Assembly (NCBI GenBank): GCA_039715055.1
Contig: JBDLID010000019.1
Span: forward strand, 1-31,167
Source: JBDLID01 sp039715055
Lineage (GTDB): Bacteria; Desulfobacterota; Desulfobulbia; Desulfobulbales; Desulfocapsaceae
Direction of reading: 5' to 3'
DNA length: 31,167 nt
The position numbers and the translations under genes are program-made. Shown in pieces: positions 23,643-31,167 of the stretch (the first letter of the stretch is position 1; every line of letters begins with the position of its first letter). The notes beneath the pieces were generated by a model, which had not been told where the DNA came from, ran no database searches, and saw only the letters and a list, made by a program, of their open reading frames with translations.

Positions 23643-25660
23643 CCGATTTCAATCTCCAGTTTTCTCAATGATTTAATTCGGTCTCTCAACTTGGCCGCAT
23701 CTTCAAAGGCTAGTTCGGCAGCGGCTGCCTGCATATCCTTTTCAAGGCGGCCAATCTCTTTTTCAAGTTCATCGATGGAAAGATAGACCGGTATCTCTTC
23801 TGCAGCCTGCAGAATTCCGTCACTGTGATCGTCGGACGCCAGGTAGCCGGAGGCCTGAAGATGCTCCTGAATCGAATCCTTGATTTTCGACTTGATGGTC
23901 TCGGGGACAATACCCCTTTCACGATTATATTGCTCCTGAATCTTACGCCGACGCTCTGTTTCATAAATGGTCCGCTCCATGGAGCCGGTCATCTCGTCGG
24001 CGTAGAGAATAACCAACCCTTCGGCGTTTCGTGCCGCACGTCCACAGGTCTGGGTCAGTGACCGCTCCGAGCGTAAAAAACCCTCCTTGTCCGCATCAAA
24101 CACGGCAACCAGGGAAACCTCCGGGATATCGAGTCCTTCCCGCAGGAGATTGATGCCGATCAAAACATTGTAGTCACCATGACGAAGGTCGCGTACAAGT
24201 TCTACACGCTGCAACGTCTTGATATCGGAGTGCATGTATCGCACCTTGACCCCTAACTTCTCATAATAATCTGTGAGATCCTCGGCCATTCTTTTGGTGA
24301 GCGTGGTGACGAGCACCGCCTCATCTTTTTCACTCCGCAGCCTGATTTCCTCGAGCAGGTCATCCACCTGGCTGACGGCGGGCCGCACTTCAATACGCGG
24401 GTCAAGCAGCCCGGTTGGCCGGATGATCTGGTCAACCACCCGCCCTTCGGCCTTATCAAGTTCATAGTTGCCGGGTGTTGCCGAAACATAAACAACCTGG
24501 TTGATACGCTGGTCAAACTCCTCAAAACGCAAAGGACGGTTATCAAGGGCAGACGGCAGACGAAAACCATACTCAACAAGAGTTTTTTTCCGGGACCGGT
24601 CACCGTTATACATCCCGTTGAGCTGCGGTACGCCGATATGGGATTCGTCAATAAACAGCAAAAAATCATCAGCGAAATAATCGAGCAGATTGGGCGGCGG
24701 CACCCCGGGCGTCTTGCCGGTGAGATGACGGCTGTAATTTTCAATGCCGGTGCAGTAGCCAAGCTCCTGGATCATCTCAAGATCAAACATGGTGCGCTGC
24801 TCAAGACGCTGCAGCTCAACAAGGCGCTGTTCCCTGTGAAAAACATCGATCCGCTCTTTGAGCTCCACCTTGATCCCGGCCATTGCCCGTTCCAGATTCT
24901 CGGTGGATGTGACAAAGTGACTGCCCGGGAAAACGGTATACTCGTCAAGCTCTTCCAGAACCACGCCGCGCAGCGGATCAATCAGGGTGATACCATCCAC
25001 CGTATCACCGAAAAATTCAATACGCAGGGCCACGTCTTCTTCATGTACCGGAAAGATATCAATCACATCACCGCGAACCCGGAAAGTGCCGCGATGAAAG
25101 GAGGTGTCATTTCGTTCATAAAGCATGTGAACAAGGCGGCGCTGCACCTTGTCCATGGCATAGTCCTCATTCTTTTCAAGAAAGAGGTGCATGTTTTTAT
25201 ACTCATCGGGAGAACCCAGACCGTAGATACAGGAAACCGAGGCGACAATCAGGACATCACGGCGGGTGAGGAGTGAACGGGTGGCCGAGTGACGCATCTT
25301 GTCAATGGCGTCATTGATGGATGAATCCTTCTCGATATAGACGTCGGACTGGGGGATATATGCCTCTGGCTGGTAGTAATCGTAGTAGGAGACGAAATAC
25401 TCAACCGCATTATGAGGGAACAGGTCCTTGAATTCTGAAAACAGCTGAGCGGCGAGAATTTTATTGGGGGCAATTACAAGGGCGGGTCGCTGTACCTCGG
25501 CCACCAGCGAGGCCATGGTAAAGGTCTTACCGGATCCGGTAACTCCGAGAAGGACCTGGTCCCGTACTCCATCACTGATCCCTTTTGCCAGCATTTCGAT
25601 GGCGTGGGGCTGGTCTCCGGAAGGCTTGAAGGGTGAGACAATTTCAAACGGTCGATCCAT
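23639..25660 (-). CDS. uvrB: Excinuclease ABC subunit B
   Basis: UvrB is the damage-verifying helicase-like subunit of nucleotide excision repair, loaded by UvrA and nicked with UvrC. The 673-residue protein has the Walker A GVTGSGKT (39-46), the beta-hairpin YYDYYQPEAYIP (92-103), the DESH box followed by IGVPQ and GMYNGDRSRK, the helicase motifs near the GINLLREGLDIPEVSLV segment, and a C-terminal UVR motif (about 630-665) that contacts UvrC. The length is typical and nothing is missing. It begins 50 bp after the small exported protein gene and overlaps the DUF374 gene. Confidence 0.98.
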   Translation of the reverse strand: MDRPFEIVSPFKPSGDQPHAIEMLAKGISDGVRDQVLLGVTGSGKTFTMASLVAEVQRPALVIAPNKILAAQLFSEFKDLFPHNAVEYFVSYYDYYQPEAYIPQSDVYIEKDSSINDAIDKMRHSATRSLLTRRDVLIVASVSCIYGLGSPDEYKNMHLFLEKNEDYAMDKVQRRLVHMLYERNDTSFHRGTFRVRGDVIDIFPVHEEDVALRIEFFGDTVDGITLIDPLRGVVLEELDEYTVFPGSHFVTSTENLERAMAGIKVELKERIDVFHREQRLVELQRLEQRTMFDLEMIQELGYCTGIENYSRHLTGKTPGVPPPNLLDYFADDFLLFIDESHIGVPQLNGMYNGDRSRKKTLVEYGFRLPSALDNRPLRFEEFDQRINQVVYVSATPGNYELDKAEGRVVDQIIRPTGLLDPRIEVRPAVSQVDDLLEEIRLRSEKDEAVLVTTLTKRMAEDLTDYYEKLGVKVRYMHSDIKTLQRVELVRDLRHGDYNVLIGINLLREGLDIPEVSLVAVFDADKEGFLRSERSLTQTCGRAARNAEGLVILYADEMTGSMERTIYETERRRKIQEQYNRERGIVPETIKSKIKDSIQEHLQASGYLASDDHSDGILQAAEEIPVYLSIDELEKEIGRLEKDMQAAAAELAFEDAAKLRDRIKSLRKLEIEIG

Positions 25661-25684
25661 GGGCGGAACTGATTATAACAGTGG

Positions 25685-25714
25685 ATTCTATAAGGGCTGG
25701 GCAAGTTTGTTCAA
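25685..25714 (-). promoter_or_regulatory. Candidate sigma-70 promoter for uvrB
   Basis: On the minus strand TTGAAC (25714-25709) and TAGAAT (25690-25685) are separated by 18 bases; a perfect TATAAT (25677-25672) lies just downstream but lacks a well-placed -35. This would give uvrB its own start inside the series. No SOS-box-like palindrome is evident. Confidence 0.35.
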
Positions 25715-26010
25715 GATTTTGGATCGTCCTTTTTTTCCTTTTCAGCCCCTTCTTCTTGTTTGCGGCGCTCCTCGAGAATACGGCGCGACTCTTCCAGTGG
25801 AACGACCTCAACCTCGGTGAGTTCCCTCTCTGCTTCCGCTTCAGCTGCGTCATAAACCCACATCCCCACCGGATCCTTTAACGACTTGTTATCGGTACGG
25901 TACTCCTCAGGCATTTTCGGCAGTTTGTCAGCATCTGGCACCTCCTGGGCTGAGACCCCAGTGACCATTACAACGACAATCAGAGTACTTAAAAAAACAA
26001 TTCGCTTCAT
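25711..26010 (-). CDS. Small exported charged protein, function unknown
   Basis: This 99-residue protein has a clear signal peptide: a basic start (MKR), a hydrophobic core (IVFLSTLIVVVMVTG) and a likely cleavage after VSA before QEV. The mature part of about 76 residues is highly charged, with alternating Glu/Arg/Lys clusters toward the C-terminus (ILEERRKQEEGAEKEKKDD), and probably forms a helix or is disordered. I recognise no family. It starts two bases after the PilZ gene stop, so the two are in one transcript. Confidence 0.72.
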   Translation of the reverse strand: MKRIVFLSTLIVVVMVTGVSAQEVPDADKLPKMPEEYRTDNKSLKDPVGMWVYDAAEAEAERELTEVEVVPLEESRRILEERRKQEEGAEKEKKDDPKS

Positions 26011-26012
26011 AC

Positions 26013-26372
26013 TTATTTCTCCACAGTCAATAGTGTATTATCAGATAAAAATGCCTTTGGTATCCTGTCGTCGCTGTATTCCAGGCCCACATGATAAAGT
26101 GGTTCTTTTTCTGTGCCTATTTTTTGACACCACTTCACGTCAACCATGCAGGTAAGTTCACTGATTAAGCAATCCGACTGGAGTTCATCCCCGATCACAC
26201 AGAGAAAAAGGCTGTCTCCCTCCACCACCTGATAGCGGCTGGAGAGACAGATCCCCCCTTTGGAAATGTTGACGGTTGCCGCCCCAAAATAGCAGTTGGG
26301 GTGGATCAGCCGGTTGGCAAACATGATATCCTGCTGTACCGGGACACGGCGGCAATCTCGATGTTCTTTCAT
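26013..26372 (-). CDS. PilZ-domain protein, probable c-di-GMP binder
   Basis: The 119-residue protein is a stand-alone PilZ domain. The N-terminal RDCRR (residues 5-9) fits the RxxxR half of the c-di-GMP-binding signature, and NISKGG (starting near residue 35) fits the (D/N)xSxxG half, about 26 residues later as usual. Hence c-di-GMP binding is likely. No other domain is attached, so it should act by contacting a partner. MITE copy 3 lies 20 bp upstream of its ATG, between it and the STAS gene, and may have altered its expression. It is followed directly by the small exported protein gene. Confidence 0.85.
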   Translation of the reverse strand: MKEHRDCRRVPVQQDIMFANRLIHPNCYFGAATVNISKGGICLSSRYQVVEGDSLFLCVIGDELQSDCLISELTCMVDVKWCQKIGTEKEPLYHVGLEYSDDRIPKAFLSDNTLLTVEK

Positions 26373-26392
26373 AGAGATATCTCTAATTCAGT

Positions 26393-26500
26393 GTAACTAT
26401 TCAGCACCACCCACATTGTGGCCGATCAGGCCGTCTCGAGTAGCACAAGTATGCTTCGTCACCCTGCTTGACAACACTTCGGGCCCTGCTGAACAGTTAC
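26393..26500 (+). mobile_element. MITE copy 3 (short form), 108 bp, with near-perfect 8-bp target duplication
   Basis: It runs from GTAACTATTCAGC to GCTGAACAGTTAC, matching the core of copies 1 and 2 without the 45-bp extension. The flanks are AATTCAGT (26385-26392) and AATTCAAT (26501-26508), 7 of 8 identical, as expected for an older insertion. It lies inside the minus-strand series between the STAS gene end and the PilZ gene start. It is non-coding. Confidence 0.84.
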
Positions 26501-26518
26501 AATTCAATTATAAATCTG

Positions 26519-26857
26519 TCAGCTGAACGAGGCCAGGGCCTTGTGAAAATCAGGATATATCTCAACAAAGGAGTCAAATCCGGAAATTTCAAAAATCTCC
26601 CGAACGTGTTCCTGCATGCCTGAGGCGGCAAAAGATTTGGCCTGCCCCTGTCGATCTTTGACGGCCTTGAGGATGACCCGCAACCCGGCACTGGAGATAT
26701 ACTCCACGCTGGAAAAATCCACAATAAGATGGGTCCCGTTCTCAGAAGCATCCATCGACTCAAGTACCTGATCAAGCATCGGCGCGGTATTGGAATCCAG
26801 GCGACCGGCCGGCTCAACAATCATCACTCCCTGTTCTTCACGCTGTTCAATCTTCAT
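26519..26857 (-). CDS. STAS-domain anti-sigma-factor antagonist-like protein
   Basis: The 112-residue protein is a single STAS domain like SpoIIAA or RsbV. The strand-turn VDFSSVEYISSAGLRV includes Ser56 of the SSAGL motif, the expected phosphorylation site. Its ATG overlaps the end of the RsbW-like kinase gene by four bases, the usual arrangement of a kinase and its substrate. In partner switching, the unphosphorylated STAS protein binds the kinase and releases the kinase's target. No sigma factor is in view, so the target may be another protein of the module, as in non-sigma partner-switching systems. Confidence 0.9.
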   Translation of the reverse strand: MKIEQREEQGVMIVEPAGRLDSNTAPMLDQVLESMDASENGTHLIVDFSSVEYISSAGLRVILKAVKDRQGQAKSFAASGMQEHVREIFEISGFDSFVEIYPDFHKALASFS

Positions 26858-27297
26858 TTTTCGCTTTCTTCTCTCTCACTGCAGTATTTTACCAGGATTA
26901 TACTGTTTTTACCTTCCTGAAATTTATATTCAACCTTATCCATATATTGGCGGACAAGAAAGATGCCCAGCCCTCCAACAGGCCGTTCGTCAAGAGCAGC
27001 ATCGAGATTCGGATCAGCAGCACTGGTCAGATCAAACGGTGGTCCATCATCGAACAGGACAATGGTCAGTTTCGAACCATCCATCCTCATTTGAATATCG
27101 ATAAAATGATCACCGCTGTCCCCGCCATGACCATGATTGATGATATTTGTCACCAGTTCATCAAGGGCGAGATTTATCTGAAATGTCGTTTTGGGCGACA
27201 GCTGCCACTGCTCGGCAGCCTCTTCAACCCGAACCTGCAGCATCTCCAATGCACTGGAAACGGCTTCGATAACAAATGAGACGGATTTTTCAACCAT
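26854..27297 (-). CDS. RsbW-like serine kinase (HATPase_c)
   Basis: The 147-residue protein is a GHKL ATPase of the anti-sigma kinase type. Seen are the N box NLALDELVTNIINHG (42-56, with Glu47 and Asn51), the G1 box DDGPPFD (83-89) and the G2 box GGLGIFLVRQ (108-117). These are all the ATP-binding elements, and no histidine kinase dimerisation domain is present. It should phosphorylate the adjacent STAS protein. It lies 48 bp downstream of the cNMP-domain gene and overlaps the STAS gene. Its regulatory target is not obvious. Confidence 0.9.
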   Translation of the reverse strand: MVEKSVSFVIEAVSSALEMLQVRVEEAAEQWQLSPKTTFQINLALDELVTNIINHGHGGDSGDHFIDIQMRMDGSKLTIVLFDDGPPFDLTSAADPNLDAALDERPVGGLGIFLVRQYMDKVEYKFQEGKNSIILVKYCSEREESEK

Positions 27298-27345
27298 GCA
27301 GCAGTTTAAACCCTGACATAGATAAAATAATGGGACCTGCCGCCT

Positions 27346-27858
27346 TTACAGCAGCGAGACTCCTGAAACAGTCTTTTCTTTCCCAAGGGCTTCAACATGA
27401 ATACGATCCCAGCGGGTCAACTCGGAAAAATAATTTTTAACCACCCGCTCGAGACTGTTGGGATACTGATGGACAACCTTCTGGAACTGTTCCCGGCTGA
27501 TCACGAGTACCACTGCACCAGTCTTTGCCTCGAGAGTATAAAGACGGGTCATTCTGCTCAACAGGGAGCCGCCGCCAAAAAAATCGCCGGCACCATAGTC
27601 TTTCAGCTCAACCTTTTGTTCATTGCTGTGGTAACAGACCCCGATAGCTCCACTGACCAGCAGATAGCAGTTGTCGTCCTCTTCTCCCTCAACCATGAGC
27701 CTGTCACCGGCAATATATTGCACCCTTTTGGCCAACAAGGCAAGAAGCTTCATGCAGTCATAGTCAAGTCCCCGAAACAGGAAGATTTCGTGGAGCAGGT
27801 CCAGGTCGCTCTGCAGACCAGGTGACTGTTCAGTGTGATTTTCCTGTGCTGAGCTCAT
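27346..27858 (-). CDS. Cyclic-nucleotide-binding-domain protein without DNA-binding domain
   Basis: The 170-residue protein is a CRP-like beta-barrel (about residues 25-145) with RLMVEGEEDDNCYLLVSG and the phosphate-binding-cassette region DFFGGGSLL followed by TRLYTLEA. There is no helix-turn-helix. The cassette lacks the glutamate that contacts the ribose in CRP-type domains (GGGSLL where FGE(M/L)ALL is usual), so true cyclic nucleotide binding is doubtful. AGGGAG lies six bases before the ATG. The start lies inside the 3' end of the ABC exporter gene (29-bp overlap), indicating coupling with the exporter, which it may regulate. Confidence 0.87.
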   Translation of the reverse strand: MSSAQENHTEQSPGLQSDLDLLHEIFLFRGLDYDCMKLLALLAKRVQYIAGDRLMVEGEEDDNCYLLVSGAIGVCYHSNEQKVELKDYGAGDFFGGGSLLSRMTRLYTLEAKTGAVVLVISREQFQKVVHQYPNSLERVVKNYFSELTRWDRIHVEALGKEKTVSGVSLL

Positions 27859-30349
27859 AGAGGACTCCCTTGTTCTTTAACAGTTCATCCGGCTTGCCAA
27901 ATTCGACAACTTTTCCAGCCTTCAGTACGGCCACCTTGTCAAAGGAGGGCAGCATGTCAAGACGATGAATAACCGAGATAACCGTACACTCTCCACGCCA
28001 CTTTTCGACAAGTTTCTGGATTCTGGCCTGGGATTTATTGTCCAGCGCCGATGTCGCCTCATCCATAATCAATATTTTAGGATGCTTGATCAGTACCCTG
28101 GCAATGGACAGTTTCTGTCGCTGACCGCCGGAAAGCTTATCTCCGCCATGCCCTACGTCAAATTCCATACCGATGGCGGCAACGCGTTCGAGAAGATCTT
28201 CCTCGATAAGCAGGTGAACAATACACTGGTTTACCCGCTCCTCAACTTTGGGTGAATCAGACAACAGTGAACCAAAAAAGATGTTGTTGAGGATAGAGCG
28301 GGCACTGATATATTCAGCATCATCGTAAAAGGAAACGACCTCCTTCTCAAGCTCCTGGTGCCTGCTGTTAAACTCTGATCTTGCATAAAGAATCAGTTTC
28401 TCCAAGACCGGTTTCAGCTCGATCACCTTATGTCTGGCCGGTACAAAGCGCAGTGCCAGTTCGAGCAGTTTTCTTTCACCCTCAAAAGTGATGCCCTCCC
28501 CGGAGTGTGGCTGCAGAGCACGGGACAATTTCAGGATCTCGTCATAATCAGCTGCTTCGACAGGAGTAGCGGAAAAGAAAATATCCTCCCTGGGAACGTC
28601 GCCCAGAATATCCACGGTGTTTGATAATATCCTTGTGCCAACACTGACCAGTTCTTTGTACAACCCGACATCTTTAAGAAATCTGACAAAAATTCTGTTG
28701 CTGCTTATCCGGTCTGGAAGGTAATCCTCTTCCATGGCAGTGCCGAAAAGGATATTTTCCGCAACATCTTCATGATAAAGGTAACGATCTTTTCTATAGA
28801 ACTCAACATGAGCAGCCAACTCGTCGCCGAAGTTCTCCTGGAAGTTCTTCCGCACCCTTAAAAACACCTCCATCAAATCTTTGTCTTTATCCTGATCCAG
28901 TGTAGTGTTGAGACCAAAACGGAGGATATCGAGATAGAGGCCGGTCTGTTGAATCACAGCGATTCGGTCATCAAGGCTTGGTTCATCATCTGCTGCGCTG
29001 GAGTATTCACTGATCGCCCTGTGCGCATAGAGCAGATTGTCGTTGATGGTTCCTGAAAAAATGACTGGTGACTGGGAGATAAAACCTATATTTCTGACAA
29101 TCTCCTCTTTTGACAACAGATCAACGGCTTCCCCGTCGACCAGAATCTGGCCACTTCCATATGGAATCAGCTGGCCGACACATTTGGCCAGGGTGGATTT
29201 TCCCGAGCCTGAAAAACCGACAAGGGCAAGATGCTCACCGGCCTCAAGGGAAAGATTGACCTGTTCAAGAAGCTTGATTCCCGAGTCTGTTGAAAACTCA
29301 AGTTCTTTGATCTCAACTCCACCCTCCACAGCACAAAATGGTTTGCCTCCGCTATCAAGCTGAAACTGCGTCTTCTCATCAAAAGTGGACATGACCTTGG
29401 AGTAGCGGATGGAGGCATCCTGGTAAACCTGATAGAATTCAATCAGTTCTTTCCAGGGATCATACAGTTTTTCCTGGGCCGACAAAAAGGCAACAATGGA
29501 TCCAAGCTCAAGCTCTCCCTGGATCAGCAGATATCCGCCGAGGATAAAAACCAGCACCGGGCCGAGGCTGACAATCAGGTTGTTGAGGACCTTGACCCCA
29601 TAACGGTAAAGGGTCCAGACGATTCGAATCCGGAGCAGTTCGTCGATGAGACGGTTATATTTTTTTTCTTCACTGTAAAAGGAGCCATGGGCATGGAGTT
29701 CATGGACTCCTGAAATTGATTCAGTGATCTGATCGGACATGGCCCGGGCCACGGAAACCCGTTTTTTATTGGCCCGGTTGGCCCCTTTCTGGGCCATGGG
29801 GACAATCAGGACAACAATGGGGTAAATTGATAGGGTAACCACGCCAAGCAATGGATGAAGCCAGATCAGGTAGACAGCAAAGGCGATCAGGGTCAGGATG
29901 TTGGTGACCGGTACAGCAACCGCCATGCCTACAAAATTACCGGATGTGGCCAGTTCATTGACCAGTGAGGCAACCACACTGCCGGGCTGGGTTTTACGAA
30001 AAAAAGATAGCGGCAGCCTGAGGATATGGCGATACAACTCGCGACGCATCTCGGTGAGTGCCTGCTGGCCGATTTTTGCCTGCAGGGCGTTAATGGCAAA
30101 CTTGAGACCGGAAGAAATAAAAACTGCTGCCAGATAAATCAGGCAGTAGGTGACAAGCAGGGAAAAATCTCTGCCGGAGAGTACATCGTTGACAATGCGT
30201 TTCTGGATCTCAAGGGGGAGTACCCTCAAAAAAACAATGGCGACAATGACAAGCAGAAGCAGGAGCTGGAGCAGGAGGTTTCCTTGCAGCACCCAGTAAA
30301 ACAGAGATCGTTTAACCACAGGTGGATCTGTTTCTCTTTGCTTTGACAT
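27830..30349 (-). CDS. ABC exporter (fused membrane and ATPase domains) with a large repeat-bearing insertion
   Basis: This 839-residue half-transporter has six membrane helices (within about residues 20-285) and an ATPase domain with Walker A GFSGSGKST (378-386), Q-loop Gln426, signature LSGGQ (739-743), Walker B ending in Asp763-Glu764 and switch His795. Gln426 to LSGGQ spans 313 residues, where about 50 is usual, so roughly 260 residues are inserted. Within this stretch the post-Q-loop motif recurs three times: DNLLYA near 438, ENILFGT near 532 and NNIFFGS near 689, each followed about 30 residues later by a similar helix (GLYLDILRFG, GLYKELVSVG, EEDLLERVAAIG). ATG 30349 is preferred to a TTG at 30373. 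The cNMP-domain gene overlaps its end. The substrate is unknown. Confidence 0.9.
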   Translation of the reverse strand: MSKQRETDPPVVKRSLFYWVLQGNLLLQLLLLLVIVAIVFLRVLPLEIQKRIVNDVLSGRDFSLLVTYCLIYLAAVFISSGLKFAINALQAKIGQQALTEMRRELYRHILRLPLSFFRKTQPGSVVASLVNELATSGNFVGMAVAVPVTNILTLIAFAVYLIWLHPLLGVVTLSIYPIVVLIVPMAQKGANRANKKRVSVARAMSDQITESISGVHELHAHGSFYSEEKKYNRLIDELLRIRIVWTLYRYGVKVLNNLIVSLGPVLVFILGGYLLIQGELELGSIVAFLSAQEKLYDPWKELIEFYQVYQDASIRYSKVMSTFDEKTQFQLDSGGKPFCAVEGGVEIKELEFSTDSGIKLLEQVNLSLEAGEHLALVGFSGSGKSTLAKCVGQLIPYGSGQILVDGEAVDLLSKEEIVRNIGFISQSPVIFSGTINDNLLYAHRAISEYSSAADDEPSLDDRIAVIQQTGLYLDILRFGLNTTLDQDKDKDLMEVFLRVRKNFQENFGDELAAHVEFYRKDRYLYHEDVAENILFGTAMEEDYLPDRISSNRIFVRFLKDVGLYKELVSVGTRILSNTVDILGDVPREDIFFSATPVEAADYDEILKLSRALQPHSGEGITFEGERKLLELALRFVPARHKVIELKPVLEKLILYARSEFNSRHQELEKEVVSFYDDAEYISARSILNNIFFGSLLSDSPKVEERVNQCIVHLLIEEDLLERVAAIGMEFDVGHGGDKLSGGQRQKLSIARVLIKHPKILIMDEATSALDNKSQARIQKLVEKWRGECTVISVIHRLDMLPSFDKVAVLKAGKVVEFGKPDELLKNKGVLYELSTGKSH

Positions 30350-30598
30350 TGGCTTCGGTTTAATCTGGGGCAACCTGGTGGCGCTGGAGACGCAACACTG
30401 ATTCTCAGTATGATAACTACATCAAATTCCAAATCTTATCATACTCCATCAACAACACCCTACAAGAAAAATTGCTGGATCACCAACTCAATTTGCAGGT
30501 ATACTAGCCAAAATTGCCAAGCTTAAACCCGGTCCCCCTCCTCTCTTTTTACAAGTATGGAGATTCCAACAGCCTTACTGACAAAATCACGCTGCCCC
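30350..30598. other. Divergent intergenic region
   Basis: This 249-bp AT-rich stretch separates the minus-strand ABC exporter series from the plus-strand sensor gene and must carry both promoters. TATACT at about 30501-30506 is a possible plus-strand -10 box but has no well-spaced -35. No other structure stands out. Confidence 0.4.
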
Positions 30599-31167
30599 AT
30601 GGACTATTCAACTTCTTACATCAACCTGGTCAACTCACTGCATGATTCCTATTTTGAACTTGATGACAGCGGAACCATTCTTTTGGCCAACAGCTCCCTT
30701 AACGATCTTGCCGGAACCGTAAAGGAGAACTCATCCATCTACGAGCTCTTTCCTGATGACGCCGCTCATCTGAAAAAACTCATTGAAAGGGTCATAAACG
30801 GATTTGGCCGCCAAAAAGCAACCCTTGATCTGAAAACGAAGAAAACAGCCGGATGCACTGTCACTATCGAGTTTAACGCCATGGCCGGAATTGACCAGAC
30901 CAGCTGTGTGATCCGCGGCAGACTCAAACCGCTAGACGAAGACGGCCCGGGAAATCATGATGATCTGCTGTCGGCCAGGCAGGCCATTGAAAAGCAGACC
31001 AGGGAATTGACTATTCTCAATCACCTGGCCACCTCCATCAGCTCCAGTCTCGACCTCGATGACATACTTCATTCCATCTGCCAGGAGATGGTCCACGCCT
31101 TTGATGCCCGCAACACCGGAATCGCCACACTCAACAAGGCCAAAGACCGGCTTAAGGTAGTCGCATT
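30599..31167 (+). CDS. PAS-GAF sensor protein, N-terminal part (partial)
   Basis: The frame opens at ATG 30599 (an in-frame ATG at 30557 would add 14 residues; neither has a clear ribosome site) and runs off the right edge after about 189 codons. Residues about 5-115 look like a PAS domain (YFELDDSGTILLANSSL), then comes a short helix rich in Glu, Lys and Gln, and from about residue 135 (LTILNHLATSISSSLDLDDI) a GAF domain begins. The output domain is out of view; a histidine kinase, diguanylate cyclase or SpoIIE-type phosphatase are all plausible. The last would complete the partner-switching pair encoded divergently, but this is speculation. Confidence 0.8.
   Translation, partial: MDYSTSYINLVNSLHDSYFELDDSGTILLANSSLNDLAGTVKENSSIYELFPDDAAHLKKLIERVINGFGRQKATLDLKTKKTAGCTVTIEFNAMAGIDQTSCVIRGRLKPLDEDGPGNHDDLLSARQAIEKQTRELTILNHLATSISSSLDLDDILHSICQEMVHAFDARNTGIATLNKAKDRLKVVA

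Overview
The window looks like a chromosomal segment of a Gram-negative, probably anaerobic deltaproteobacterium (Desulfobacterota), most likely a Desulfobulbales-type sulfate or sulfur metaboliser. I base this on a Desulfovibrio-style ferredoxin with one Asp-substituted cluster motif, a cobyrinate/siroheme-type amidating synthase, a PAS/CBS-LuxR regulator of a kind I associate with that group, and the overall gene style. This placement is inference; there is no rRNA or tRNA in the window. Two genes run off the ends: a YfcE-type phosphodiesterase on the left and a PAS-GAF sensor on the right.

Layout. 1-2.9 kb: the end of the phosphodiesterase, a complex inverted repeat, then a minus-strand operon of two PilT-family retraction ATPases and a small conserved protein. 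3.1-12.2 kb: an accessory-looking polyphosphate block. It holds four class-I-like PPK2 kinases arranged as two A-B pairs (3.2-5.1 and 10.1-12.2 kb). Between the pairs lie a YbdG-like mechanosensitive channel, a sulfotransferase-like protein on the minus strand, and a regulator with four CBS domains, a PAS domain and a LuxR helix-turn-helix. 12.3-19.2 kb: minus-strand housekeeping genes (secA, a short GNAT of ArgA type, a small membrane protein, argS, alr and a membrane protein coupled to alr). 19.5-23.6 kb: ferredoxin, an EamA exporter, a small Cys-containing protein (plus strand), a CbiA/CobB/DsrN-type synthase and a DUF374 acyltransferase. 23.6-30.3 kb: a long minus-strand series that reads, in transcription order, ABC exporter, cNMP-domain protein, RsbW-like kinase, STAS protein, PilZ protein, small exported protein, uvrB and then the DUF374 gene.

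The most noteworthy items are these. (1) Three copies of a non-coding element (153, 154 and 108 bp) end in GTAAC...GTTAC inverted repeats and are flanked by 8-bp direct repeats (two perfect, one with one mismatch). They look like MITEs mobilised by an IS66-type transposase. (2) The ABC exporter carries about 260 extra residues between its Q-loop and signature motif, and this insert appears to repeat the segment that normally follows the Q-loop. It is encoded with a partner-switching pair (RsbW-like and STAS) and a degenerate cyclic-nucleotide domain protein, which suggests a signal-gated exporter module. (3) The duplicated PPK2 pairs flank an adenylate-sensing type of regulator, and one copy has a histone-like lysine-rich tail. 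(4) The two PilT paralogues have each lost a different one of the two His-box histidines.
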